Source: Norana najaformis | Lineage: Eukaryota > Annelida > Clitellata > Crassiclitellata > Hormogastridae | Reading direction: 5' to 3' | Assembly (NCBI GenBank): GCA_964023275.1 | Contig: OZ029917.1 | Coordinates: forward strand, 25,796,505 to 25,860,504 | Length of the DNA stretch: 64,000 bases | Part shown: in pieces, positions 51,396 to 62,841 of the stretch | Numbering within the stretch: the first letter of the stretch is position 1 | Layout of the letters: each line of letters starts with the position of its first letter | Program-made: the position numbers and the translations under genes | The notes under the pieces: generated by a model | What the model saw: the letters and a program-made list of their open reading frames with translations, nothing else | What the model was told of the DNA's origin: nothing | Databases searched by the model: none

Positions 51396-54300
51396 ATGAC
51401 AACCAAACCCGAATTAGTGTACTTCGATGGACGAGGAAGAGGAGAAATTGTCCGACTAGTCTTAACAGCAGCTGGCATCGAGGTTATTTTTTTATAGAAT
51501 ATATTCTATACAGTTGCTTTCCAAAGTGCATTGTAAACAACGATTTAAGAATTAGTTAGAAACTCTGTCATTGCCAATACTGAAGAAAGGAGCCATATAA
51601 AAAGAATATTTTCCGTGGCAGTAGCCGATATCCAGATCAGACCAGCATCAGGTTGGTACTATGCGCTTCTATGGCAGGTTTTGGGAAGTATGCGCACGAA
51701 TTGATAGCAGATATAATTCAGACCCAGTTTTTGTCCATTTGTATAATCCTTTGAGCTCGCGAAAAACCGTAATTGTGCCTTTTAATCATGCAAAGCTACC
51801 CTCTAAAATAAATAAGAAATGTCTACCCTTAACAGTAATGTATGCATGTATGTATGTATGAATATATGCATACAGAAGCGCTGAGCATCTCACAGAAATA
51901 CCTAGTACAAAAAACAAGGCTGCAAAAGGCAAACCATGGCAGTATGTACCACTTAGGGATGTACCGGTCCAGCCATCAACTATTTAATGAGTCTTTTGCT
52001 TTCACAGGTCAGCCTTGGTAAAAGGAAGCTGTTCAAATTCCCATTATGCTACTATTTCTTACATAATGTTAAACCAGTTTTTAATTTTTAGTTTACAGAA
52101 AGGGATTTGAGCACACATGAGGAATTTTTGGCATTGTTTCCTGGTGAGTTGTTTTGACGAATTAATGTTCAATCCTAGTAGCAGTATTATTTTATTATGT
52201 GATTTAAATGGATTGACATTATGTGATTTAAATGGATTGACATTATGGCTGAGTAAATACTTTAGTTAGGTTATCCTAACACATGAACCAAGGACTAAGA
52301 CACAACAAAACTTGATGCTTTAATATGAGTTGGGAAATTTTCTGAGCATAGCCGATAAAGCACGATTTTGCTACTTTCTGAGTAGTCATATTTCAGTTAT
52401 GACATTACAGTTTTCTTCCAGTTGTAATGTTGGCTCTTATTATTTAAATACATGTAGATCCATTGTTATGCCTTCTTTGTGAAAATTGTAGTTAATAAAG
52501 ATATGGCAGAAATAATCTCTCATATTTGATGGCAGGGTGCTGTTTCTTCTTAGGCCTTGAACTTGCATGGAACAAGTCACAGAGTCAGAGATGCGGGGCC
52601 AAGGCCTCACATTTATACAATACTATGGAAGTTAAATTCAAAGAAGCAATAGTTAATTCTTCCACAGCCACACGAATCCTTCTGTTCCATTTGTTTCTAT
52701 TTCCAGTATCTTCTTTCTTCAGTCTGAGGAGCTTTAGGTTCATGCTTGCTTTTTGGTAAAGATATTTGAATATGTTTCAAGGTTAGGCAGTTCATTCTGT
52801 CACTTCTGTTGGCCACATTTCCTTATAATTGAGTTTAACAGAAGAGCTTATGTACGAATAGTGTTTTCTCCATCTGCCTCATCAGCACTTGAAAAACTAT
52901 TGATTGATGCCTTGTGCATTATGATAATGGTCCTACAGAAGTCTGCAGTTTAGATGCCCTGTAGATTATACTTTATTCTGTTCTTGGCATCAGACCAGGT
53001 GCAAAATGTATGCCAATGTTAATTTAATTAAACTGATATACACTAGTTACTTGTTTTAAAAAACAGATTTATTGTTTCACCAATTGCCGCTTCTTAAAAT
53101 TGATGGCCTGAACCTGGTCCAGTCATCTGCAATTGCACGTTATGTGGCTCGCAAAGGAAAACTGTTTGGAGAGAAAGAACCGGAGATCAGCAGGTGAGTT
53201 TTCTAACTGATGATTCTGACAGCCCATTCGTAGGCTTAACAAAAACAGTGCATTTAAGTCACTATATACTGTCATCATCAGTTTCGATATAATGCAGTTG
53301 CCGCTCTGGAATTTAATTCCATGTGTGGTCTAAATTTTCTAGATTTCCTCTGATTCAGTTGTACTGACATTTCGAGTTATAAGAGTTTAATAAATAAATA
53401 AATAAATATTGTATTAAGTAAAACAAGGATCTCTTTGGTCATTATAACGCTGTGTTCTCTTTTTAGGATAGACATGGTGTATGAGGGTTCACGTGACTAC
53501 ATGAACATCTTCATGGGAATTGGCTTTCAACAGGACGAAAGCAAGATGGATGTACACAAGCCTGTTGTTATCAAGTACCTTACATTTTTTAACAAGGTAT
53601 GATCTACATCGGTGTTGGTCTTTTCGTACAAGCCTGGAATACTGGAGTAAAACCTCAGAGAGACTGCTAAGAATTGTTATACAAATGTTCTGTTACAATT
53701 ACAACTGCAAAGTGCATATTAATATGTTAATCAAATTCTAGAAGGTTGTCATATGGCTTTTCCTTGGACTATTTATTGTCTGCTGGATGCTACATGTATT
53801 GTACAGGTATGCATGTATTTGCCATTTCCAGTGTTTGGTGCTTCTGTTAACTACAGACATATTAGACATTAGCACCATTAAGGTCATTGAACACTTATGT
53901 GGTATTTATTTATTCTGGTATTTACAGACTGTTCATTTTGAACTCGACACCTGAGAAGCAGTCTTTGGCTGATGCCAGGGTATCTTGATGAATTATTCGG
54001 GAGCCAATGTGATTGTTTATGTTTGTAGATTCTTGAACAAAATGGAACTGGATACTGTGTTGGTTCACAGCTCACTCTTGCAGACATAGGAGTGCTAGAA
54101 ACCATCCTTGCAACAGTCGACTACTTTGGAAGGGATGTCCTGAAAGAATTTCCCGCAGTTGAGGTGACAGTTTTATTCTTTTTAACATGTCAGGACGATA
54201 AATCGTTTTTATGTTATCTTGTAATGTAAGAGCAATGATTATCTGGAAATGCAAATGCAGATTTACTCAGTTTCAAAATGCCATTTGTTGTAGTTAATGG

Positions 54301-54703
54301 GAATCTTAATATTATTATTTATGCCCGATACTGTTATAGTAAATCTGAATTAGCCTCTTTGAGAGGTTCTTGAAAGACATTATAGAGTTGCTTACATTGT
54401 AGATACATCCAATAATGAAGGGCCGTTCAAATGTTAACTTGCATTTTATTTCAAGTATTTTTCATTGTTTCTTATGTTCAGAATGTTTAAATGTTACGTT
54501 TACACGTGTAGTTACTGTTTTCTTATTAATGGGCGTGCTTTTTAAGAAACCTGGGACTTTAGTAATGCTTATTATTAATTATTTAGCAATTCTACAAAAC
54601 TATAATTGAGCTGGAGAGAATTGCCAAGTACATCAAAGAAGTTCGTAAGCCTCGCAACAGTACTGAGTATGTGGCTGTTGTCAACCGAGTCTTCAACCGA
54701 TAG
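51396..54703 (+). CDS. Glutathione S-transferase, Alpha-class-like
   Basis: Cytosolic enzyme that conjugates glutathione to electrophiles. Six coding exons: 51396-51482, 52092-52143, 53067-53193, 53467-53596, 54029-54163, 54587-54703; all junctions keep phase, giving 215 residues, the usual length. The N-terminal thioredoxin fold has the catalytic tyrosine at 9 in ELVYFDGRGRGEIVRLVL, the glutathione-binding LPLLKIDGLNLVQSSAIARY (the cis-Pro and QS motif), and the helical domain has GSQLTLADIGVLETIL (N-capping box). The C-terminal end, EYVAVVNRVFNR, and the N-terminal motif resemble Alpha-class GSTs more than Sigma class. The start is the first ATG (acATGa), and no upstream exon is needed. It appears intact. 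Confidence 0.92.
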
Positions 54704-54826
54704 ATGGCACGTGACTGGTGTAACATAGCTGGTGTAACAGTTTGCCTCAGGATGCGTTATCATAATGGACTGCACCAAGGACGAGCACTACTTTTTTTCA
54801 CTCTAATCATTAATTAGAAAAAAACA

Positions 54827-54832
54827 AATAAA
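54827..54832 (+). terminator. Candidate GST poly(A) signal
   Basis: AATAAA about 125 bases after the GST stop at 54701-54703. Confidence 0.55.
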
Positions 54833-55329
54833 TATCTTATAATCGTGATTGACCGCATGAGTTTTGTGTAAGCTTTCATATAAATATCTGTAGTACTAGT
54901 CGATTAGTTAAGTCATTATATTGTTTGTTCAGTTTGCAGTGCAACTTTATCAGCTTTTTGCTTCAAAATGAAAAATACAGGATTTTATATAAAAATTTGA
55001 AACATTGCTATAAGTTGTTTAGTGTTTGTATGTATTTTCCTACCTTCTCTTTGATTTTTCGTGTCATCCTGTTCTCTTCTTCCACTTCAGCAACATTTAT
55101 CTTGTGCAGGACTGGTCACTGTCTAGCTTTGAAATCTTTTCTGTTGCTATAAATAATTCTTTGTTGAATTTTGTGGTGCAGTTGAAGGAGAGGAGAGTAG
55201 CTGCCAGCATCTCTCACTATTTCTTGGCCATACAGTTTTCACTTGTAAGATTAAGGCCTTTATTTTTAGTCTTTTGGCCTCTTGAAATCAGAAGGGGATG
55301 TCTCTGAAACCTATGAAACAACTGACTTG

Positions 55330-55600
55330 AAATTTGATAAGAATGAATGCTGCTGTGCATTTTTTTTTAGCTTTACTCGCAGGGATGCCTTTCCAGAAAT
55401 ACAGCTCCCTGACCGATCACATGATCTTTGTGTATGTTTCTTTACTAAATAATTACCTGACCCACCTTACCGACTCTGAACCTCTTGCAGTCTCTGCACA
55501 GGTCTTTCATTCACAATTGAAAACAGTCCTTCATTCACAAGTGAAAACAGTCCTATTCAGCCACCTTACTTCATTTGTATGTATGTAAACATGGACACTG
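55330..55600 (+). mobile_element. LINE C-terminal fragment
   Basis: Forward ORF with FVYVSLLNNYLTHLTDSEP, AVSAQVFHSQLKTVLHSQ and a repeated VKTVLFSHLTS. The 'VFHSxLKTxLF' ending is that of L2-like ORF2. An internal 21-24 base duplication (ttcattcacaa-tgaaaacagtcct) repeats the last motif. Confidence 0.6.
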
Positions 55601-56229
55601 TAATTGGGTGTCTTCCCGATTCATTTTTCTGTTCCAGTTTCTCTTGTAATAGGGTCAAAAGGTGAAAGTGAACTCTAAGTACAAATACTAACTGGCCTCT
55701 TACATGTGAATATACTCTCGTTATAAACGCGTGCTACAAGTTGTACTCCAAGGCGCCTAATACACTTGGTGTTCCTTAGTCGCCAGACATATCGGCCTAT
55801 CGGAGATCTAATTTGTCCGTGTCGCTTCGCTTTAACGGCCGGTCTGCTTGTCACTTGCCATGTGTGTGGCATTCATTTGATTGAACTAACAGCAGCAAAT
55901 TTCGAATATAGACCTGTATTAGCCTATAGACCTGTACCTGCGTCTAGCGCCTAAATTTAAAGCAAGGAGTAACGTATATGTCTAGGCGTAACTTGTAATT
56001 AGTAACTACTATTGCGCCGGTGTCTGATACACAAGCTTCAACCCATGGCGCATCAAAGCCACTTCATCTCAGTCCAACGAGGCAGAGCGGCAGCCTACGG
56101 TGGATAAGCAATAAACTAAGTTGTAAAGAACCAGGAGTGCTGCAAAATTAGTCAAATATAACATCGTAACAAGCAGCGTTTAACATGTTATGGCTGCCAG
56201 GGCCATTGATCGCAGTCGATTGATTACAG

Positions 56230-56650
56230 TTATAATTGTAATCCTGAGACATCTACAGCCCCCCAACGAAAGCCACGTCACGGAGATCAGCTTAGTCACA
56301 TACGTTCAGTCAAAATAAAATCGATAGGCAAAAGTGTTCGGTTCCAGGTCATGATCCAAATCTGGTAGAGAGCGTGGCGCCTACGTACAGTGGGTGATGT
56401 TTGGGATTGGGGCGGAGAGATAAGAGGAAGAAGGGAGCCAGAATAGGATCTGTAAAGAGGAATGTTTTGAGCGAAAGGCCGATACAGAACTTGTAAGTGG
56501 TGGAGCATGGATGAGTTTGTATGATAAGTCAGGTAACTGTCGCAGTTCTGAGGGGAGTTTATTCCAGAGTGGTGGGGCTTACAAGATCTTGAATAGAATG
56601 GTTCGCGAGAGAATACTCTTTCGTGTTGCCTTGTCTTGTCTTCAACCAGT
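56230..56650 (-). mobile_element. LINE 3' end with tail, inverted
   Basis: Minus strand from about 56600 gives the WNKLPSELRQ-type C-terminus, then IPLYRSYSGSLLPLISPPQS and QTSPTV, MTWNRTLLPIDFILTE, and the tail cagcccccaacgaaagccac / gtcacggagatcagctta on the plus strand. Same family as 1980-2345 and 49700-50045. Confidence 0.65.
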
Positions 56651-58020
56651 GGCCTGGGAAGTGTTTAAAAGTTGTGTGAGCCAACCTCAGCCAAGTACAG
56701 ACCTAACTTGGATAAAATTAATTTTTGACGAAATATCAGTGTATGCCACTGTATTATTTTTATAGTATTAATATTTGTTCCGTGGCATAGGTAGATATCC
56801 CCGTTTCTCATAAAAGTGTGAGCATGCTCCTTCCTCGGCGTCACAGAGCCATGGCTCTCGGCGTCACAGAGCCATGGCTCTCGGGCCCCTGTCTTCAACC
56901 GTCCTCGAGCACGGTCTTGCCTCGAGTCGCGGATTGGCTGCACGATGGACAATTCTGTGCCATCTGCTTCTGTCCCTTGTCACCAGGAACAACTGGTCGA
57001 ACGATAATCAGTCCACGACTTGATGTTATCAATCCATGTCATCTTGGGTCTTTCCCGAGCTTTGGATCGAAGAATTGTGCCTTGGCTGGTCTCTTTCTCT
57101 ACGTACTTACTTAAGTTAATACAACCTTTGTTACGTTTAGGAGCAGATTTTAAGGGAACTTCTTAAAATCTTCGTTTAGGAGCTCATCTTGAGAATTTAG
57201 TTTTTTGCATTGCTTACCTCTACAGATTTTATATCCAGTAAAGACGCTACAATAAATTTACATCTTTAACCACTCAGACTTTGAAACAATAGGTCAGTAC
57301 CCTTAGAAAAAAACGAGACCGAAACTTTTGACCGTTTTGTGACAGAATTCACCTAAGTTTACAGCCACGAGGTTAAAGCGGTAACAATGAACAAAGATTA
57401 TTAGGATGTGATGTGCTTCTTCTTAGTGTTACCGTCGTTACACATTAGCGAAACTGTTTAACCGTCACGACTGCATTGGGAAGGATATGCCAGCTTCTTA
57501 GATTCTAATTGAATTTAAGGTGTTAATCCAGTATGATGCAAGTCAGGCTAGAGATAGTACATTTATCGTCTAGCGTTTAAGCAATCGCAATATCTAGATT
57601 TGTACAACGTCCAGTTAAAGCTAAATATTGACCATATCCTGGTTTAAATAAATAATAAATTAATTAATTCATTAATTAAGACCTCTGGCGATCTCAAAAT
57701 TGCGACCTGGCACTGAAACTGGTAACAGCTGGCTGTCGCAATTTTGATTAGACGCTAGTGATTAAGCTGGTTACTGTTAGATAGCTTTGTGAGTAATTTT
57801 TATTTACATCGCATTACATTGCCAGCATTTGAAATTTACTCAGATGTCGCTGATCAATTGCGTCAGCAAGAGTAGAATTGATGTTCTCATACATATATAT
57901 ATAATCGATAGCCAGGAGGTTAACGGGAAGGGCGATGTTGAAGTCGTTCATATTTTAGCGTAAAAGTTCGGGTTCCATTTATCCGATTATTATTTCGTAT
58001 TTATTTTCTGCAGAAGCTAC
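56651..58020. other. Intergenic, no recognisable gene
   Basis: Contains a tandem 23-base duplication (tcggcgtcacagagccatgg plus ctc, about 56834-56885) and a tail-like remnant (gattaagctggttactgtta, near 57760). Otherwise blank. The end should contain the promoter of the MTCH2 gene. Confidence 0.4.
56834..56885. repeat. Tandem 23-base duplication
   Basis: The unit tcggcgtcacagagccatgg-ctc occurs twice in direct succession without mismatch, then tcggg. The core gagccatggctc is itself palindromic. Confidence 0.85.
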
Positions 58021-58024
58021 CAGA

Positions 58025-61000
58025 ATGGATCGCGTTCCCCAAATCGTACTTGGAGCGGGTGTGGCGGTGGGCTTTCATCCGCTTGCATACGCCAAAGTCC
58101 TGATACAGGTTCGTACTATTACCCCTTAGTCTGTGGGTAAGTTTGCATTGCTGACCCACTAACCAAGAGACACATTTCGGTATAGTGCTAGACCTGCATA
58201 GTTCTACGCCTGCGTGTAACGAGGCAGAGATTCCGGATGCTGAGTAACATCAGCGTCGTAGTACAGATACGAGTTGAAGTAAACGAGTTTGTCCAAAGAC
58301 CGTGCATCATCATCGTAATCGTAATCCCGAGATTTCCACAGCGCCCAATGAAAGCCACGTCACGGGGACCAGCTTATTCACAGGTGCTCAGTCAAAACAA
58401 AATCTGTAGGTAAAAGTGTTTGGTTCAGGTCAAGATCCAAAAGTCAGGCAGAGAGACAGCGTGGCCGCTGCGGTGGGTGGTGTTTGAGATTGGAGCAGAG
58501 GGGTAAGAGTAAGAAGGGGAGTATGGCTCATCGATGGCTTACCCGTTCTAGAGCGTTGCCGTTTCCACAATACGCTGCTAGCCGTCTTTGTTTTGGGCAC
58601 TTTTCCAGACCATGCGTAGTCTGAAATTCAACGTGCGCAGGTCGGACTGTACCACTCTTGTCCATGTGTGATGAGGGCATCCAGCTAATCTCTTACAACC
58701 TTATGGCACATAGAGCATTGGCATGATCCTGTTCTCTGTTGCAACGTGCAATGTGACCAAACAGCCAGACCAGTGATTTTGATACGCTATATTTTGATAA
58801 TCTTACAAAGTTGTCAGTAACTGCAAGCACCCAATTAGCGCATGTAAACATAAATCCATTCCACGGAAAAAAACAGCAAGTTACATAGATTATATATAAT
58901 TTGCAGGTTATATGTGACCCGCTCTGAGAAATAATTCTTAAGTTACACCACGGAAGTTTCCAGAAACGGGTTAGAAAGCTGTTTAGGTTGAAATTGTATA
59001 TATTACTTTTTAGCATATTTTGGTCAAATGTATCCTAATCTGTTCTTGTCTTGTCTTGTCTTTAGCCATCTTTGATCCAAAGGTTGGCCACACCATGAAC
59101 CGTCCGTCTCCAGATGTTTCTGTCTTCAGTTGTCCTCAGTAATTGACTCATAGGTAATCCTGTCCAAGACCTTATATTCTAAATCCAGGCTGTTTGTGGT
59201 GTTCCACGTGCTTGCGATCCAGATGTATCCTACATTATTTCTTTCTACAAACAGTCTCCATTTTTCCCTCATAATATGACCAATGTATGTCAACTTCCTT
59301 GACTTGATGTTACTTAACAGTTGACGTTCCATGCCAGGTTGTTCCAGTGCCCATTCGTTGGTTTTCCTTGCCATCCAAGAACCCTCAGTATCTGCCTCAG
59401 TCCATTTCAGATCCATTTATCCTCATTTCATCTGTTCTCATGATAGTCCACCCTTTGCAACCATCAGTTGCAACTGGCCATTTCAGTGCCCTCAAAAGTC
59501 TAATTTTAGTTGTAACTGGTAAATCATGACTTTTCCATAGTTTCTTCAATGTTTCCATGATTCCTTTACCTTTATTCAAGCTAGCTCTGATTTCCTTAGT
59601 GCATTCTGCTTCCTCCGTGATGAGAGATCCAAGGTACAGGAATGAATCAACCTGTTCCAGCTGTTCACCCTGGACCTTGATACAACGTGTAGCACCATCC
59701 ATTCGCATCACCTTTGTCTTGTCGATATTAATCAGCAATCCAAATTTCTGGCTAACCTGATCAAGATGATCAACCAGCTCCTGCAGCTGTGTCACCGAAC
59801 CAGCCAACAAAACTGTCATCAACATATCTAAGGTTGGAGACCATCATACACCAATTTTTATCCCTCCTTGAAAAACATAGTGTTTCTCTCATGTCCATCT
59901 CTGCTAGGCTGTTAAATAAATATGGTAAAAGGGCGCAACCTTGCCTGATCCCTTTTCAGATACGAAACCATTCTGACTGTGTACCTGCCACTCTTATTTT
60001 AGCAAGCTGTTTCTCGTATAGTTTCATTAACAGGTTGATGAGATGTACTGTGTATCCCATGTCAATCATTGTCAACCAAAGCTTATGGTGTGAGATCGAA
60101 TCAAATGCCTTTCTGATATCCACAAAACACATGAACAGAGGTTGCTGGTGTTTCCTTGTCTTTTGCTTGAGAATCCGATGTTTAGTGATCTGATCTCTTG
60201 TCCCTCTTCCTCGCTGGAAGCCTGCCTGTTCCTCTGCAGTCTCATTTTCTGTCTTCTTACGGTTCTGCTCCAAGATGATTCTGAGCAGTATTTTGCTGGC
60301 GTGTAAGACCAGAGCAATCGCCCTGTAATTTGTGCACAGTTTCTTATCACATTTCTTGAGAAGTGGTATGAATGTAGAGTGTAATCTGTTCACTTTCAGT
60401 TAAATCTAACGTTTTGACACTTGTTAAGTGCTTAAATGTTATTACTTTAATGCATTAATTATGATGAGCAAAGATTAAAAATCCTATTTTTGGTCAATGT
60501 TCAGCCGTCGTTTTCATTTTATCAGCTTCTGCCAAATAACATAAACATATTGTACATGTTTGAAAGCTCATTATCAGCTCAAGGTAAATATTCAACTTAC
60601 AATTATTCTGCCAAGCACTAGAGAATGAGAAGGTTTTGTTTAAGGTTATGAATATAGGTAATAATAAACTTATTGCATGTTAGCTTAGTAACACATTACT
60701 TGCCAAAAATCAGTTATTCTATTAGCTTGATGTTGGTTAAACAATGGATCCAAATGAATGAGGCTAACCTGAAATATATTATCATTATAGTTTTTAGGAA
60801 ATTTATAGCGAACTTCAAACTTACGTAATTTTTTAATGTTGATGTAGGCTGCTCATAGCTGTCTGGCATATTTATCATGCTGTTCTCAAGATATTTGGCA
60901 TAATTTCGATTGAGTAGATGTGTCATAAGTAGTGTTTGAAAAAGCGGTAATGTATCCCACTGATGAGCACATTTTTCTCAGAATTATGAATTTGACTGTT

Positions 61001-62841
61001 GTGATGTTCAGCTGGCAGTATCTCATGTTAACAGCGTCTCTCGCTCTTGTTTTTATCATCTTCGTCAACTCCGTACCATTCGCCGTACTCTTTCCTTTCA
61101 CGTTATCTCCACGCTGGTCCATGCCCTCATTTGCACCAGATTTGACTTTGGGAACGCCATCTTTACCGACCTATCGCTTGCCACCACTGCTAAGCTACAA
61201 TCTGTGCTCAACTCTGCTGCTTGTCTCATAGAGGGCATTCCAAAGTATGGCCACATCTCGTCTTATATTCATGACACTCTTCACTGGCTCCCCGTCCAGC
61301 AGCGTGTCCACTTTAAGATCCTCTCCCTCATGCGCAATTGTGTTCTTGGCTCTGCTCCCCTTTACCTCATTGACTCCTCACTTTGGTCTCCTCGTTGCCG
61401 GGCCGTAGCAACCTTTGCTCGGCCACTCAAGATCTGTTTGTCCCTCGCATGCGTACCGCTGCAGCCCAGTCCAGAAGCTTTGCCTACGTTGGTCCCACTT
61501 GCTGGAATCGTCTCCCTCGAGAATTGCGACTTGAGCTCCTTTCTCTCCCCCTCTCAGTGTTCCGCAGGCGCCTGAAGACTGTACTGTTCAACAGCGATTT
61601 TACTTTTTCGGGTTGGAAGCTCCTCTTTTGAGTTTATCCTCTAAGAGGCGCTTTATAAATCTCCAATTACAATCTGGAACTACTTGGAATATTTTTAAAA
61701 TGCTAACATTGTTTATTGTTTAAAGAGTATTGAATGCACTATTTTATTAGAGAAATATCTGAAAATGTTAAAAATTTGACTTACAAGAGACTCATTTTAT
61801 CTGAGCTGGTCACATATGTGTAATTGTGATTGTAATCTGACATTTATAAAGCACCACTTCAAGAATAGACTCATCAGAGGCGCTCCTGACCCGAACCAGT
61901 GAGACCACTGTCAAATAATACAGACTTCAGGCGCTTGCGAAACTGCAGAAGGGACAAACTGAGGAATGCAAGCCGGAGCCCTCTGGAAAGGCGATTCCAG
62001 CTATTAGGTCCAACATAGGCAAAGCTTCTAGACTGCGATGTAGCAGTGCGCATACGAGGGACAGTCAGGAGTCCAAGGGAGGCCGACCGGAGAGTGCTAA
62101 TGCCTGGAACCAAGGAGACCGGAATGCAGAAATCCCAAAGATATGATGGAGCAATGTAATGTAACAGACATTTGTAAAGCGTCTTTCAAGCACCTTCCAA
62201 AAGCATCTTATAATCTATTACTGCAATTCTGTGAACAGATTCTTACGAGACCAAGAAACTTAAGAAGTGCACACTCTAGTTAGAGTTTATTATTAACTTT
62301 AAGAGTCAGATATAATGTAACCATGAATTATTCCTACAGAGTGTATGAAACTATTCTGACTAAATTTATGTACAGTGAAAACTGTAACACTTTTGAACAG
62401 TATGTCTTGTGATGGCATTTGGAAGAGGTGATTTTTATGTGGAGATGAATTATGTAGTATGAGCATAATATTACGCTGATTAGTCAGCAAGTTTAAAGTG
62501 CGTGTTTGTATAAAAAATTTCATGACACATCACTGATCACCTTGTTGCCTTGTTTGTAATTTGGTGGCGGGTTTATATGCTTAGGCCAGATTTTTGTGTG
62601 ATGTCATTTACTTATGATAGACTTATTTGTGCATGCACTAATCGTGTGCTTGCAGTTACTGACAACTTAGTAAGATCATCAAAATATAGCATATTATGGA
62701 ATTAAATTGCTTTCTGTGAAATACGATTGTATATTCATTGTTTGATTTGTTTATAGATTGGGTATGAGCCTGTGGGACCAACACTTTACACAGGATGGTT
62801 TGGCAACAAAACACTGATGTATCCAAATGTCTTGTCTTATG
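58025..62841 (+). CDS. MTCH2: Mitochondrial carrier homologue 2, 5' part only
   Basis: MTCH2 is a SLC25-like protein of the outer mitochondrial membrane that binds tBID and inserts tail-anchored proteins. Two coding exons are seen: 58025-58108 (start ATG in agaATGg, giving QIVLGAGVAVGFHPLAYAKV and LIQ) and 62757-62841 (IGYEPVGPTLYTGWFGNKTL, MYPNVLSY). They align with the human start LGSGLTILSQPLMYVKVLIQ and GYEPLPPT...LPGLFSYAQ. Phase is 0 at the first donor and 1 at the second, where human continues with Ala. The remaining exons lie beyond 64000. The first intron is 4.6 kb and full of LINE remnants. MTCH1 is the alternative paralogue, less similar here. Confidence 0.85.
58305..58545 (-). mobile_element. 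LINE tail fragment, inverted
   Basis: Plus strand reads atcgtaatcccgagatttcc, cagcgcccaatgaaagccac, gtcacggggaccagcttatt and cacaggtgctcagtcaaaac, the exact inverse of the tail of 49700-50045, followed by degenerate coding end. Confidence 0.7.
59100..60395 (-). mobile_element. RTE/I-like LINE, middle and C-terminal ORF2
   Basis: Minus strand, from 60393: LHSTFIPLLKKCDKKLCTNY, ALVLHASKILLRIILEQN, EEQAGFQRGRGTRDQI, CFVDIRKAFDSISHHKLW, then a catalytic box YVDDS, then LVDHLDQVSQKFGLLINIDK with VDSFLYLGSLITEEAECTKE, LRALKWPVATDGCKGW, and finally RKTNEWALEQPGMERQLL with KSRKLTYIGHIMREKW. The order is that of a full reverse transcriptase and C-terminal domain; several frameshifts and stops make it inactive. 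It lies in the first MTCH2 intron. Confidence 0.85.
61000..61670 (+). mobile_element. L2-like LINE C-terminus and 3' end
   Basis: Forward frames: [57 protein letters not shown] and CWNRLPRELRLELLSLPLSV, ending SGWKLLF, then gcgctttataaatctccaat-tacaat, a typical L2 3' end. Relative of 61815-62150 and of the piece nested at 34890-35093. Confidence 0.8.
61815..62150 (-). mobile_element. L2-like LINE 3' end, inverted
   Basis: The minus strand encodes [39 protein letters not shown] and [13 protein letters not shown], then the tataaatgtcagattacaat 3' end (plus-strand attgtaatctgacatttata at 61827). Confidence 0.8.

Noticed and set aside
51396-54703. Sigma-class GST / prostaglandin D synthase assignment
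   Set aside because: The RGRGE N-terminal motif and EYVAVVNRVF C-terminus fit Alpha class better; a tree would settle it.
59397-60393. Antisense ORFs of 142 and 145 codons as host genes
   Set aside because: They are adjacent pieces of one non-LTR reverse transcriptase (FVDIRKAFDS, FLYLGSLI).
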